A program made the translations under genes and the position numbers. Shown here one piece after another: positions 24,228 to 37,200 of a stretch of 64,000 nt of DNA; position 1 is the stretch's first letter; every line of letters begins with the position of its first letter. Under the pieces are notes generated by a model. It did no database searches, was not told the DNA's origin, and was given only the letters and a program-made list of their open reading frames with translations. The stretch spans positions 7,976,785 to 8,040,784 of the forward strand of contig NC_092651.1 of NCBI RefSeq assembly GCF_032118995.1, given 5' to 3'. The stretch is from Asterias amurensis (taxonomy: Eukaryota; Echinodermata; Asteroidea; Forcipulatida; Asteriidae).

Positions 24228-24519
24228 AAATTCCAAAATGGGTACGACACTACAAAGGCTAAACGCCGAAACAATGTAGAAGAGCATTTCCAAGACCTGA
24301 CAGAGGAAGACGATCACGGCACACAACTTGTCAAGAAAATCAGTGGCTTGCCGCTGTTCATAAGAACTGTCCTGCATCATCGTGACAATGGAATACTGTT
24401 TACCGAGCGGTTAGAGACATCGACTTACAAAAAACATCTTGTTTTTAGGCCAGTAACTGGACTTTCCCTGATCAACCTCTTCAATCTGTTCTGTGGATTA
24501 TCTATTCCTCTTCACAAAG
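24228..24519 (+). other. Exon-like open frame, unrecognised
   Basis: The 97-codon open frame begins just after a TAA and ends at a possible donor AAAG|GTATTG. The peptide has mixed, protein-like composition (KAKRRNNVEEHFQDLTEEDD, then SGLPLFIRTVLHH and FTERLETSTYKKHLVFRPV). An overlapping upstream frame (VTFKFDPKNSKMGTTLQRL) also looks coding-like, which would fit an old coding sequence with a shifted frame. I cannot name a family. Confidence 0.3.
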
Positions 24520-24857
24520 GTATTGTAAATATCCTTTCAGTAAAAGCCTGGTCAAAAACTATTAACTTTCCGTTCAGAATCAATCGCACAGATCGGGAAC
24601 TTCGCCCGTCAATTTGTTTTGTTTACGTTTTGTGTATACCTAGCGTTATAACATCCGGGTACTTTCCGCGCTGTTTGCCCGGTCTCACCATGCCCGACGG
24701 TGCTCCGTGTGCGCACAGCGGTAAAGCGTTGCTGCCAATGGCCAGTGCGCCCTCTAGTTCTTTTATATAGCTCTTATATAGCTCTATGGTAAGAACTACA
24801 TCATCAATCAACTTGTGGGCGTACAATCATGTTTGTTAAACCACGGTATTAAACAGT

Positions 24858-25095
24858 GCCCAACTTCATAGCGCTGCTAAGCACAAATATTTGCTTAGTA
24901 TGAAATGTTTGCCATGATAAAAACAGGATTACCAACAAAATGTCCTCGTGATTTCAGGATAAGCAAACAACAGCTGAATACCAGTAACAATCAATATGCA
25001 ACAGATGGAAATTTGGTTGGTAATCATTTTTTTATCAAGGAAGAAATTTCATACTGGCAAATTGTTGTGCTTAGCAGCTCTATGAAGTTGGGCCC
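24858..25095. mobile_element. GGGCCCAATTTCATA-family MITE
   Basis: Ends GCCCAACTTCATAGCGCTGC and CTCTATGAAGTTGGGCCC; same family as the copy at 15,130. Confidence 0.75.
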
Positions 25096-25514
25096 AGGTT
25101 GTAACGTTGTTACCAATCACGTGATGTGATATAAAGCCGCTTGTTATGCCTTGGTACCAAATTGTGGAGTTTTATTGGTCGAGAACCAATCACATGGTAC
25201 GATACAAAGACGCAAGTGACATGGCTAAGGATGCGCACTACGCTATGACGCATAGCGCAGAGGGTAACATGAGTTTTGTTTACCGGTATATCGTTCCCAC
25301 CGCTCGGGTAGACTTCCAGAGCTTTACGCGATTAGAAACAGTCTGGGTTCTGAGAAGTGTTTTTAATGTGAACACCTGTTCCTCTGCTTTATAATAAATG
25401 TAGAAACAGTCTGGGAACATGTGAATAGTTTTTTTTTTTTTTAATTCAACACCTGTTCTTACACTCAAAGAACATAATTTCATTTCATTGAAGTAAGCGT
25501 ATCTGATCGAAACA

Positions 25515-25538
25515 AACATACATACATACATACATATA
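25515..25538 (+). repeat. (CATA)n microsatellite
   Basis: Five to six CATA units ahead of a stretch (25,540-25,870) that looks like the 3' end of an unidentified retroelement. Confidence 0.6.
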
Positions 25539-26159
25539 GGGCATTTGTATAGCGCCACTACGCCAAGAACGCAGCGCATTAGATAGGATACAGATAATGT
25601 TTGATACACTTCTTAAATAATCGAAGAGAGTCAGATTTCCTGATTGAGGTGGTGAGTGTATATTCAAGGTGTGTGGAGCAAAATGAGAGAAAGTGCGACT
25701 TGAAGCCGACTTAAGAAGCTTGATTGAGTTAGGTTGCATGAGGCGAGTAGTGTCGGATGCTGAGCGTAGACTTGAGCGGCCAGGCCGATGGAGAGACAGG
25801 CAAGAGGTTAACTAGCCAGGTGCTGTGTTATTGAGGCATTTATACACATTCGGCAGCCAGTGAAACCACGAGTTGAAACCAACTGATCCAGAACCACCCC
25901 AACTCATTAATACAGAAAACATACATGTGGCACATATGAAAGAGACAAAAAGTAGCACCCTGATGGATTTTTAAAAGGCAAACTAAATTACTACCGAGTT
26001 AATCTCCTGATGCATCAATTTAAGAAACAAACCATATAAAATAATGTGGCGCTGGGACTAAGGAGAGGAGAGAAAGTTGGTGTTTATTGCCCCACCATTC
26101 ACTAAAGAGCAGAGTCAGCAAAACTCTCAAAAGGTTTACTCAATTAAAGAGGGCGCTAT

Positions 26160-26420
26160 CACACCAATTTTATTGATCTCTTCGCTCGTCCCCAGCGCCT
26201 TGCTTTAACCAAAGGCGCTGGGATGGGCAAACGTATCATGCACTGTCATTGGTTTAATAATGCGCAGTCCCATCATGCATCACACTCACACTGCGCCATA
26301 TTTCTATGCACTGTACGCATGACGTACTTCCTGAACAAGAATCTGTGCGAGCGATTAGCCCATCCCAGCGGGCCTGGATAGACTGGCCGCTGGGGCCGAG
26401 CGAAAATGATCTCTAGCTTG
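26160..26420. repeat. Imperfect palindrome with CCCCAGCGCC arms
   Basis: TTCGCTCGTCCCCAGCGCCT near 26,182 pairs loosely with CCGCTGGGGCCGAGCGAA near 26,384; a second short hairpin AGCGCCTTG/CAAAGGCGCT lies inside. Likely an old DNA element. Confidence 0.4.
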
Positions 26421-26839
26421 AACATCTGACGTCACACTTCAAGGCACGTGAATGGCGACAGAGACTGGCCTCCTAGCCCATGTATCTTCACCTTCCACCT
26501 ACATTCATTTTCACATAGAGATACGCAGCCAAATTCTACACCAACTTTACATACAAGTACATCCATGCATGAAGTATGTATGCATATACACAATACACAC
26601 GTGTGGAGCACACAGACGACTGCCATATCTGCGGTTTGATTGGTCCGAGCTTAGCTGCACAAACATAACCTCGGGCCAATCAAGACACAGATACGGAAGC
26701 TTTTAGTCACTGCATTAATCCAATGATATCGTTGTGTCCCATGGAATCTCTGGCCCTGAAGTAGGCCTACCTGTATAAAGACGGGGGCCCATTCTATTCT
26801 CAACAGACCTTCGCAAATTCTCATTGCGAACGCACGCTG

Positions 26840-26928
26840 TTGGTGCGTTCGATTAGCTTCCATGTGTCGACCTCGCGGTGCTCACTCGGGATCGAGCCCA
26901 TGACGAGCTAATCGAACGATCACTCACC
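26840..26928. mobile_element. Diverged GGGTGCGTTCG foldback MITE
   Basis: Ends TGGTGCGTTCGATTAGCTTC and GAGCTAATCGAACGATCACT enclose a short hairpin. Confidence 0.55.
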
Positions 26929-27443
26929 TTCTCGTGGTGACGTCATGCACTTCGGCCCCTTGGGCCAGCCCCAAGTGACCCGTTCCACAAGCAAGGCACC
27001 ATAGACCGATCCAGGCGCGCAACGCAAATGCTGGGGTGTCTTTTCCTTTTCACTTTTTATGGGAATTGAATGTCTTCCTCGACAATCTTTGAAATTTCCT
27101 TGATGTGGCTGCTTGATATAACAACGTACTACATTCTTGATAAATTTTTAAAGTTAAGCAGAAAGTAAAATACTGAAATTCTGACAAAATACCTTGCCGA
27201 TGTAATGCATTTTTACCGACTATTATGCAGTTTCCGCGTCTTTGACCCCTAACTCGCCTAAGACAAGCACCTTTTTCAAGATGATCCAGCTTCTATTTTG
27301 TTGCAAATATTTGTGGTCAGTTATCTACATTGGTATATCATGATGTCCTGTTAAGGAAATTGTGTTATTCGTTGAGGAGAGCATTTTATTTCCATAAAGA
27401 GTGAAAAGGAACATGATTTCCTCATGTCTTTGTGCACAAAACT

Positions 27444-27625
27444 AGGCACATAGACCTTATCGCAAATACCAATGCGCAAGCGCAAATACCAATGCGCAAG
27501 CGCAGACTGTTGAATGAGGTGCATTGTGGGATAGATATGCATCAAACTTTGCTACCAGCTAGACCACAATGCACCTAATTCCAAGCTTTACGCGCGCGCC
27601 CCGGTATTTGCGATAACGTCTATGT
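27444..27625. mobile_element. MITE with CATAGACCTTATCGCAAATACC ends
   Basis: Inverted ends CATAGACCTTATCGCAAATA and GGTATTTGCGATAACGTCTA; an inner hairpin pairs GGTGCATTGTGG with CCACAATGCACC. Confidence 0.65.
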
Positions 27626-28003
27626 ACACCTCAGCAATGGCGCGCGGTGCTTAACACTAACTTGTGCGCCCGGTGCGCGTCGGATCAGTCTTTAATACTC
27701 AAGACGTGATTTTTCTGCAAAATACAAATTGCCTTGCCCTCTCAAAGAGTAAATTGCTTGCCTTTTTATGATACATTGCACTATAAAGCTTCATGACAAT
27801 TGAGCAGTGGAAGCTGTTTTACTTGCAACACCCTGTCTGATGTCCTGCACAGTTGTATTGCCACCATTCATTTATATTACATGTATAGCACTTTTTCCTT
27901 CAGACCCTTTTGTTAGCCTGGAGGCACTTGTATTCCTACTGCTTGAGCACCAATCAATCACCCTTAGCTTTACGTCAAAACTTGTGGATTCTGCTGAGTA
28001 AAC

Positions 28004-28027
28004 CAACGTAAACGTAAACGTAAACGT
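28004..28027 (+). repeat. (AACGTA)n microsatellite
   Basis: Four AACGTA hexamers followed by degraded units such as GTAGCTGTAGCCGTAATCGT. Confidence 0.7.
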
Positions 28028-29159
28028 AGCTGTAGCCGTAATCGTAGCCGCCAATTTGGATTCGGCCTAAGCTTGGAATGTCTAGTAACGTGGAGTACGC
28101 AAACGAAGAAGCCATTTTGCCACTAACATAATACGCTTGACTAACACGGAATTCCCTGCTTCCGTAAGCGCTGATTCTTTGCTTACGGTAAGCAGAACCA
28201 TAAATTGGGCCCTGCTAAAGGCAGTTGTAGCGGAACAGACTCGGGGAGCTAGCGTTGGTCCATACTTACCGCCTCTTATAGGGTGCGCCAGACCAATAAA
28301 CTGATATGCAGCCAAGGGTAACTGCTGAATATATTGAAAAATACTTAAAATAGGCCTACGTTTCAAAATTCTCATGCCTATTGAAATCCGATCAAACGTT
28401 GTCTGACTACACCCTTCAGATTTCTTTTTATTTCTTGGCAGGTCAGCCATTTTGGAATTTTGTGTAATTCTTATATGTAAAATCACGCCCGAAATGTGTT
28501 TTTTCCCCTCAAAATCGAATTCCAGGTTTCATGAATAAATGTTTCACTCCCTCAGCCAAATAGTAAGCCTTACTACTTGTAGGCATTAAAACAAAAAAAC
28601 AAGTCATCTGTGACTACAATGATCAATCTGCCGTAAAACCGTGTAATGTGTATACACGCCATGCGTGGCTTGTAACATAGACTGGTCCCCTGACAACTGA
28701 TACGTAATAACCCAACGCGTTAACTCAAGGAACACTGCAGCGCCATTTTTGTGTGCAGTTTTCAAGAAGGTCGCAAGGAACACGTGTGTCTGTGCTAAAG
28801 ACTTCTCAAAATAAGGTACGTACTTCTTGTTTATAACTTATGGACAGACTGGATCCTTATGCTGCGTCGTAGTAAAACGTTGCTATAAACAAAGCACCAG
28901 TCTACTTACAACATTGTGCGACAATGTCACGAAGATTTGACAGTTGCAACGGCTGAAAACACGTACACACTGGCCTTTTGCCGCTTTTGTGTTTTTTAAT
29001 CATTTTTCGCTAACTACGTGACATTTTGATGATTTTATTTTACAGCAACCATCTATAAAAACATTATTGATGATTCTACAGCCCTAAATTGCGTAAACGG
29101 TGAACCGGTGTGTCCCTTTTAAGGTTTTCATTATGTTCTGTACTATTTCCTCCCCGTCG

Positions 29160-32100
29160 CTTGCTAGCTAAAATTCACGGCAAATTCAGTGTTTTTAAGT
29201 TCTGTAGGGAAACATAAAAACGCGGGACAAAGTTGTTGTTGTAAGTAAGTAGCATAGCGTCCCCATGCGTTGTAAAAAGGCCAGTCTCGTGTATTGTCGT
29301 CTGCGGGCAAGTTTGTTGTTGTTGAGACACCACGATTTCGTCATTATCAAAATGCAGAATATAATAGAAATACAGAATAGAATTACATGTTTTCCTTTTT
29401 CTCAACTAAAAATAGGCATGCCATCTCATGTGGTGAACTAACTTGTGCAATGATTTTCAAGTACAAAACCCATACAGTGTCAAAGTCTCCTACCTGTAGC
29501 TTACTTTGCTCCATGGAACAAGTGTCGAACTCAGTTGTATTCATATGTGCCCCCCCCCCCCCCGCCCAAAAATATGAATGATTTTTGCAATGTAAAACAA
29601 AACCGACCGACGAAAAATAAGCAACACAGCTCATTTCTGCTGCGTGTGCGCCACCATTGTAAATAAATTCCCATAGTAACAAATGCTAAAATGTTAATTA
29701 TTAAAAAGTACTAAAACAAATAATGTTATGTCTTTCAGTCTCTTGATACCCATCAGAAATATTGTCAGACAACTTCACTTCAGATTTCTTTTCAATTTTT
29801 GGTAGGTCCGTAATTTTTTTTTTTTTTTTTGCTCTCCCCGGCTTTTGTTTCAAACCGACTCGCTGCCAGATTCTCTCATTCTTTTTCTTCTTTTTTTAAA
29901 AACGTATTTTTGGGGCTGTTCAGTTTTTAATTGCTAAGGTTCCCTGGTTTTGGGTTTTCTTTTTGTAGGGGGTGGGGTGGGGCTGGTTTATTCCATAGTT
30001 GGGTGTCAATGTAAAAGATTGTTCCCACAACACCCCGTGCATTTTTTTAGTGTCTTTTAGTGGTTTTTCAAATCTTCTATTCTATTCATTGTCATTTTGT
30101 TTTAATGTACCTATGTGACCCGTAGTTGTGCAATTTTATGTCTTTTTTTTTCTGTGTAAATTTTTATCAACATTTTTACCCTGTAATATCACATTATTCA
30201 GCTTTGTGCTGCAAGTTATTTTTGTTTATTAAAACTTGCCTAAATTTATCAAATCTCCTCACAAGTTGAAGCACAGAGCCACAGGTTGATAAACTTTTGT
30301 AACTCCTCAATCTATTAAATGCATGACCACAAAACGTTCTTGTTCAAAATATTGTGAGGGCCTAACTGATGATAATCACCTTGGCGCATGACTGTTGACC
30401 TATAGCTAGGTAAACTAGGTAAACACGTATTGGGGGGGGGGGGAGGGGGGCACGACACGAAATATCCCGGGTGAGGGGGGGGGGGGGGGGCTCCTCACTC
30501 GTAATGTATAGCTCCCAGATGACATTATCTTAATAAGGTCTAACATTATTTTAGTCACACAAATAATAGACCAAAGACACAAAGGTTGTATGGTTTTTAT
30601 AATATTTGTATTAACAGATTTATTTTAACATAAAGAACGTGATAAGTTAGGCTTGATGTGTGGAAACATCCTTACAATATCAAAGCTTCGGACAACATGA
30701 TGAGAGGTACAAAAGAACATATTTGTGTACATCGATACCAAAGGCTTACCGAGTACTTTTTATAAAATAAGTAGCCATGATTTATATAAAACACTGGTAT
30801 AAAAACAATTTGTTTTGATTTTGAATTGTGATTTTGAACGTTGTCCGAATTTTGCAATCCTATTGTATGAACCTGCTGGACTCGATTTCACAAAATCTGA
30901 GATTCACCTGAAGACGAATTTGTAAATAATTATTGCTACATTTTGTCATTTTGAAGGCCTTTAGTGACATCACACTATGAACAAATAAAGGCACTGAACA
31001 CTTTTTTTTAAAGACCAGTATTTTCACTTGGTGTATCTGAACGTGCATAAAATTAAAAACCTGTGAAAATTTAGACTCAATTGGTTATTAGAGTTGCAAG
31101 AGAATGATGAAAGAAAAATTGTTTGCTGTGAGAAGCCTAATAAAATACTTCAGGCCTGAAATCTTTTATTATTTTCGTGCGAAATTACCCTTTTCTCAAA
31201 AACTACTTCACTTTAGAGGGAGCCCTTTCTCACAATGTTTTTGACCCGTATAAGTATTTTTGAGTATAATTACCAATGGTGTCCTGCGCCTTTAATGCAG
31301 GTAATATTCATAGGCTGTTCAGATAAATCTTAGCTCTCTTTCTGGAATCGAGCCTAGGGTTCGGACTTAGTGAGATTCATCATAAAATGAGTTGTTAATA
31401 TGCACACAGAGAGGTTTTTGTTGTGGCACCACACTTAGCTGCATAGCAGTTAAGATTGATGCTCATTTAAAAATCAACTCCTTGTGAATCCACTACCTTC
31501 TAAAAAATAGATATGCCCCATCGGTTTCGTACAAAAGTAGTCAACCAACGAATCATTTATTGTACATAAATATATCAAAGACATTCTTCACATGAATTCC
31601 TATTGAAACTGCATAGTTGTAATGCCAAAACGGCAGTGACTGGTGAGTAATGAATCAGAGTGACGTCATGGCTGGTGAGCTCTGTGATTGGTTGATACAA
31701 TGCGTCGAAAGTAGCTAAAGAGAATTAATTGTGATAACAAAAGATTTTTTCGACCGCTCCGAAAAAAATGTTTACTTTGTCGTAGTAGAATTGACTTACA
31801 AAGGTTATTGTTGCACTCGTTACTGATTTAAGTTCTCAATAGTCTACATCTTCGACATTTTGCAAAGTTTGTGATTTTTTTTCCCAACTACAAAATTTTG
31901 TTCGCTCCAAACATCAAGTTTACCTAGTTAGAGTTGAATTGACTTATAATGTTAATTGTTGCCAGTAGTAGCCAGTAACGCACAAGCAAGGCCAACAACT
32001 CACCAGAAATGTTGCGACCCGTGCCGTGGTTTTGTGCCATTTAAACCAACAAGCTTTTAGCTAAAGATGTTGTAAAGAGCACACAAATAACTTCTCTAAA

Positions 32101-32400
32101 GATGATGAGATCAGAATTGCATGAATTTTTTGTAATGAAAATAATGTAAGGTAGACTTGGAAACCGATGATAACAGAACAAGAAGTCATCAAGGGACTAG
32201 GCCTACCGAACCTTCATCTATAAATAGACCAATGTAACTGGTATGAGAAACATCAGAATGATAACTTATGACATTTAAGACAAAGAAGTGCAGTAGTTAT
32301 GAGGAATCTATTGATTGTGTTTCTGTACGATAACTGTCAGAACTCACCCGTGAAAACCTCGGGAGCTCAGGTGGCATGAACTGTAATATAATAATGTATA
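29160..32400. repeat. Second segmental duplication, left copy
   Basis: Colinear with 39,400-43,490 with many small differences, so older than the 16-kb unit copies. Contains G-runs (30,432-30,492), a MITE and no convincing gene. After 32,400 an inverted SINE pair interrupts the match. Confidence 0.8.
30985..31294 (-). mobile_element. GGACACTATTGGTAATT-family MITE, left duplication
   Basis: A diverged reverse copy with the GTATCTGAACGTGCATAAAA and TTTCTCAAAAACTAC blocks. Confidence 0.6.
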
Positions 32401-32723
32401 ATAAATTGGGGGTTAAATCATCAGTTCTCGCAACTAAGAGCTGAATTGTGAAGGACGTGGCTACAACGTGTTCGAGAAGCAGGCATGCAAGGGCGCCTTT
32501 GGCAGCCAGCCTCATCAACCCATCCATGACCACGGAGCACAGCCAGAGATCGAATGTGTTTGACTTTTCGCGAGGAAGGAGACGCGGACGGTCTAGAAAT
32601 CCCCCATGGCACAGTAGAGAACCAACGCACAACTTAACTTACATATGACGCTGGCCGGGTTTCGAACCAGGGTCACCTTGGTGAGAGCTGAGCGCTTTAA
32701 TCACAAGCCAACCATGCCACCCT
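32398..32723 (-). mobile_element. tRNA-derived SINE, minus copy
   Basis: Read on the minus strand it starts with a tRNA-like head: an A-box-like TGGCTTGTGATTAAAGCG and the B box GGTTCGAAACC. A body of about 250 bp and an AT-rich tail follow. Its partner at 32,856 has the opposite orientation. Confidence 0.75.
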
Positions 32724-32855
32724 TAATGATAGGAGGACATCGGGGGGCGGGGGCATAAGAACTATGTTTTATGACTTTGGGAACTAAGTCAGTATGAACT
32801 TTATTCTTTGGACCTATAAGGGGACCTTTATGACCGATAAGTTACATCAAGACTT

Positions 32856-33186
32856 GGCATGGTTGGCTTGTTGTGTAAAGCGCTCAGCTCTCACCAAGGT
32901 GACCCTGGTTCGATACCCGGCCAGGGCCACAAGTGAGTTGAGTTGTGCGTTGGCTCTTTGCTGTGCCACGAGGGTTTTCCAGACCAACTGGTTTTCCTCC
33001 TTTGGGATAATCAAACACTTTCGATCTCTGGCTGTGCTCCGTGGTCATGGATGGGTTGATGTGGCTGGCTGCCAAAGGCGCCCTTGCATGCCTGCTTCTC
33101 GTACACGTTGTAGCCACGTTCTTCGCAATTCAGCTCTTAGCTGCGAGTAAGGATGATTAGCCCCCCAAATTATTATTATTATTGTA
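32856..33186 (+). mobile_element. tRNA-derived SINE, plus copy
   Basis: Same family as the minus copy: TGGCTTG head, B box GGTTCGATACC, same body, and an (ATT)n tail at 33,170-33,184. It sits head-to-head with the other copy across about 130 bp. Confidence 0.75.
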
Positions 33187-33669
33187 AAACAGTTCATGCT
33201 ACCTGTGAGCACCCGAAGTTGTCACGGATGAGTTATGACAGTTGTCGTACACAAACACAAGCAATAGATTCCTCATAACTACTGCATTTCTTACTGCCTC
33301 CCAAATTATTCTGGAGCTAAGGATAGTAGGAAAAGTATTCTATACTATATTCTGTTGACTTCGACCTCCTGGAGTACGGTAAAGTGTTCCTATATGACCG
33401 TTCTCTTTAACTATAGTGGATTGGCCTTCACGAAGTATAGATTGGAAAAGTTCCAAAAGAGGAACCAATGAAGAAGAAAAAGAAAAAGCACAAAAATACT
33501 TCCACTGTCGTATCAACATATTTGCCATTTACCCCCGCTGTGGTTGATGCATGTTTAAACGATCGTAGCGCAACATTGGTGCAAGCATGGAGGAAACAAG
33601 ACCTCTATGGTGTCAGCGATGGCATTTCTTATAATCAAAATCCTCTAAACCAATGTCAAATTTAACATT

Positions 33670-33905
33670 TTGATATGATACGCGGCGTGGTATAATTCAA
33701 CTTCGCACGACAAAAAAAAGTTCCATAAACCGAGCGTGTCCAAAATTATTAGTTGATTTTGACAAAAACTATTCCGAATTTTTTCAACACTTGATGATAC
33801 GCGGCGTGATGTAATCGACGTTCGCACGACCGAAAAAAGGTTCCTTAAACCGAGCCTTTCCAAAATTATTTCTTTGATCTTGGCAAAAATATTCCGATTA
33901 AGCAC
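33670..33905 (+). repeat. Two tandem copies of a 119-bp unit
   Basis: TGATACGCGGCGTG occurs at 33,676 and again 119 bp later, with GTTCC, AAACCGAGC and TCCAAAATTATT following in order in both copies. Confidence 0.75.
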
Positions 33906-34073
33906 TTTCGTCGCATTGGATCAATCATCACAGAATGCAGTTTTTCCTTGTTTGTTTTTCCTTTCATTTTTATATTAATTTGTTGACATTATTTGTAAGG
34001 CCTCGACCTAATTATAAAAAATATTTTTGTTTTGTTTGGAGGGAGTCCCCCGGTGTTGACAACATAATTGCTA

Positions 34074-34261
34074 TCAATCTAATGGCTGCACACAGCAGCA
34101 GGTGAACATAATTCCTGCCATCTTGGAATGCTTCTTCGTTTTGATATCCTGCTCTACTGCGACCTTCTTCATCTTTCTGTCTCTCTTACTTTGGCGTCTG
34201 CCGAAGATTCTAGACCAGAATCCTCTTCTGGAAGTTGAACCCACCTCTGTGAGCCCTTGAC
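34074..34261 (-). CDS. Gene D exon 7 and stop
   Basis: The 188-bp terminal exon (acceptor TATCTTCAG) encodes a basic tail with two Lys/Arg clusters that could act as a nuclear or membrane-surface signal. It ends in a cysteine triplet, FTCCCVQPLD, before TGA. The cysteines could be lipid-modified, but no known motif is met. Confidence 0.7.
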
Positions 34262-37200
34262 CTGAAGATAACGAAATGGAATCTTGATCAAAACTCAAAA
34301 ATTACTTTTATTGTTTTAATTTAATTTAATTTTTTGTTTTCAGGGGGATGGGGGAGTAGTATCACTTTCCACCAGGTATACACTTATAGCGTTCTAATTT
34401 AAAGAATAGGCAAAATTAAATAATCACAGTACAACATGTCTTGAATGCTACACTGAACATCATGCCCGGGCCAGTGGTTTTAGTGGCGGGCCAGTAAACT
34501 ATTGACCAAACAAGTATGGCAGTCTTATGTTTTACAATTGAATATCAATACGTCACTGTGCAAATCTTGACAGGAAATAAACTTTCAAATTCTGATCTTG
34601 AGTCTGGAAAATATCTTTCATTTCTGTTGCGTAATAAAGTATATTTATTCAGCTTCATACCAGAAAAAGCCAGATGAGATCAACCTAAACAGTTAAATGC
34701 ATTTTAATAAACTGTTTCAGGCTCTGTTTTTCACATTTTGATTCTGTGTTGTTCAACAAATTCTGGTTCAGTAAAAGTGTAGAGCTATAAAAAAAACGTA
34801 GTCTTGTGGAGTTTTCTCCTAAACTCGAGCCTTGTACAATGTTGTTTTTTCTGAATACCTTTTGAACAAATCGATATCAGGTCAGTCTGATCATCAGCTG
34901 ACTGAAGTGCAGTATCGTCTCCATCAAGGATGAATATCTTCGAGGTAATAGAGGTCGCATCTTTGATTTCATCTGTGGAATTAAGATAAGACAACTTTCT
35001 TTTTATTCTGTTTCACAAAATTAATTGCTGGCGTCGTCAAAGAAATTCAACAGTTCATGCCGTATAGAATAAAAACAAAGTTATATCTTTATCTTTATCT
35101 TTGTATTCTGGATGTTTGATTTTTTCCTTCTAAATAAGAAGATGTCTTTGTTTATAGATCCTCCCTTACCCCCAATGTCACCATTGACGTAATCATCCCA
35201 CACTTCATCACCTATCTCATCGGCAGTAAACTCCCCATCGTCCTCACCAGACATGCTGATAATTTCCCCGAATGACAATGAAGAGATGCTCGTGAGCAAT
35301 GAGACCGTATCCAGGTCACTAATGCTCGACCAAGACGTCAACTCTGAAGAATCAACAATCGTCAAGTTTAATCTCAACAAGAAATGTCTTTGAAACATTC
35401 TACAGTTCGTAAGACACTGCTGTTGAGTTGCAAAGTTCTCGGTTCGAACCAACCCCATCCGAGTAATGTGCTTGTGTGTGTTTTTCACAGAGCTCGGGAA
35501 AGTACTGAGTGTACAGTGCTTACATACATCGGTTCGAATCCCACTGGAGCATCTTATTAATGTCACGGGTGCGATGCGACCCCCCACGTTTGTTTTTATG
35601 TTACGTAATCATTTGCTTTACTTGCATGGCTAGCGCCCTCTGCGGGCTGCTTTCCGGTTCAAGATCATTCTGTTTTGGGCCGAAGACCTTAACTGACGTC
35701 TTTGCGTGTCTTCACCCAACAGGTAAAGATCTTGTTATATTTTGCATTTAAATGTTTTCCTAATTAATACTTAGATTAAATAGTGTGTAATAAGGACTAT
35801 CCTCAAGTCTCATTTTTGTTTATAGAATGTTGTTGACTTTAGTGGATATCTGGTTGCTTTTGCAACATCACGCTAGCTATTTATTGACTTGCGGTGTTTA
35901 GATATATTTATTACCTCTAGAGCCTTTCCTAATAATCTTAGCAGTGTTACTGAATGTAACATTTTGGAGATCCTTTAGTTTATTTTATCATTGCTTCTGG
36001 GATTGGAAATTACCTGTTTATATTGCATTCCACCGTTAATTTGCCTTAAATCCAAGATGGCGGTCGCGTCCTTAATTTTGGCGCGAACCGCGGTAATTGT
36101 TTTATTGTTACATTGTTCATTCTTTTAAAGTTTAGTTTATGTAATTATTATTGTATATTTTGTATGATCATTCTGTTTTGGGCCGAAGACCTTAACTGAC
36201 GTCTTTGCGTGTCTTCACCCAACAGATTCACCGTTTACAGATCTCAATAAAACTAAAGAGCTACTATATGATCAGACTTGCCGTTTCATGCCCGTACTTA
36301 TTCCAAGGGTCACATTAACAAAGATCACGTGTATAATGGCTTTCTTTAAAACTTAAAAAGCTTACGAGAGTGATGCTGGTCGATGATCTACTTTGATTTG
36401 TTTTTCTCATTTTGTTTACTTATTCAGAGTAACATGTTCTTGGAATTTCCAACATTAATTTATCTAGACTTTAATTACTTGAACCTTACCTTCTTCATCT
36501 TCTTCTTGCTCCAGAATCTCTCCTTCCTCGGTTGCCCAGTTCGCCGCAGCATCCCCATCTCCCATTGGTTGATTCTTGAACTTCATTTCCACAACTACCT
36601 CATCTTTCCTCTGGTCCTCTATATTCCATTCTTCCTTCATCGTCACCCCCTCAACCGGTTCGTTGTGTCCAACCTCCTCTTTCACCCTTGACCCCACCTC
36701 ACCCATCTCCCCTATTTCTCCATCCCTTCTCTTCACTACTTCGGACTTGATTTCATTTGTATTTGCCTCTTGGACTGGCTCTCCGATCTTCTTTGGAGCA
36801 ACCTGTTCTTCTCCTTTTGAATTATCCCCCATCCCTTCAACCTCGCTGTCATTTGCCTCTCCTAGCTCAGCCCTGGTTTCCTCAGTCCTCATCTCCTCAA
36901 CTCGATCTGTCATCTCCTGAGGATTATAAATTAATTGTGTTATTGTTTTTATTTCAACATCTTTATACATGATACACATATCAGCACAACGGCTGTTTTA
37001 CATTATGGTCATGTGTCTTAAAGGCAGTGGACACTATTGGTAATTACTCAAAATAATTATTAACATAAAACCTTCCTTGGTATTCGAGTAATGGAGAGAG
37101 GTTGGTAGTTTAAAACATTGTGAGAAACGGCTCCCTCTGAAGTGGAGTAGTTTTCGAGAAAGAAGTAATTTTCCACGAATTTGATTTCGAGACCTCAGAT

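Larger units (their letters stand above)
25900..29159. other. Gene-poor stretch
   Basis: Apart from the MITEs and microsatellite listed separately, it contains a reversed copy (26,415-26,930) of the unit region near 6,590-7,060 and no convincing gene. One ATG context at 28,450 (minus strand) is described under findings. Confidence 0.5.
32275..33300. repeat. Large imperfect palindrome around the SINE pair
   Basis: Left arm 32,275-32,735 and right arm 32,850-33,300 match in inverse order, including TGCAGTAGTTATGAGGAATC outside the SINEs. The spacer is about 115 bp. Confidence 0.8.

Noticed and set aside
24623-24826. Minus-strand TATA box (CTATATAAAAG) with ATGGTGAGACC as a gene start
   Set aside because: The short frame (MVRPGKQRGKYPDVITL) reaches a weak donor and no following exon could be found.
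28082-28486. 134-codon minus-strand frame as a gene
   Set aside because: Only the first 25 or so codons have related copies; the rest has no conservation or splice support, so I kept only the block as a finding.
30432-30492. G-rich runs as a regulatory quadruplex
   Set aside because: Homopolymer length differs between the two duplicate copies and there is no gene context; simple slippage explains it.
36383-36972. Plus-strand frames rich in Ser, Leu and Phe over gene D exon 4
   Set aside because: They are the complement of Glu/Lys-rich coding sequence.
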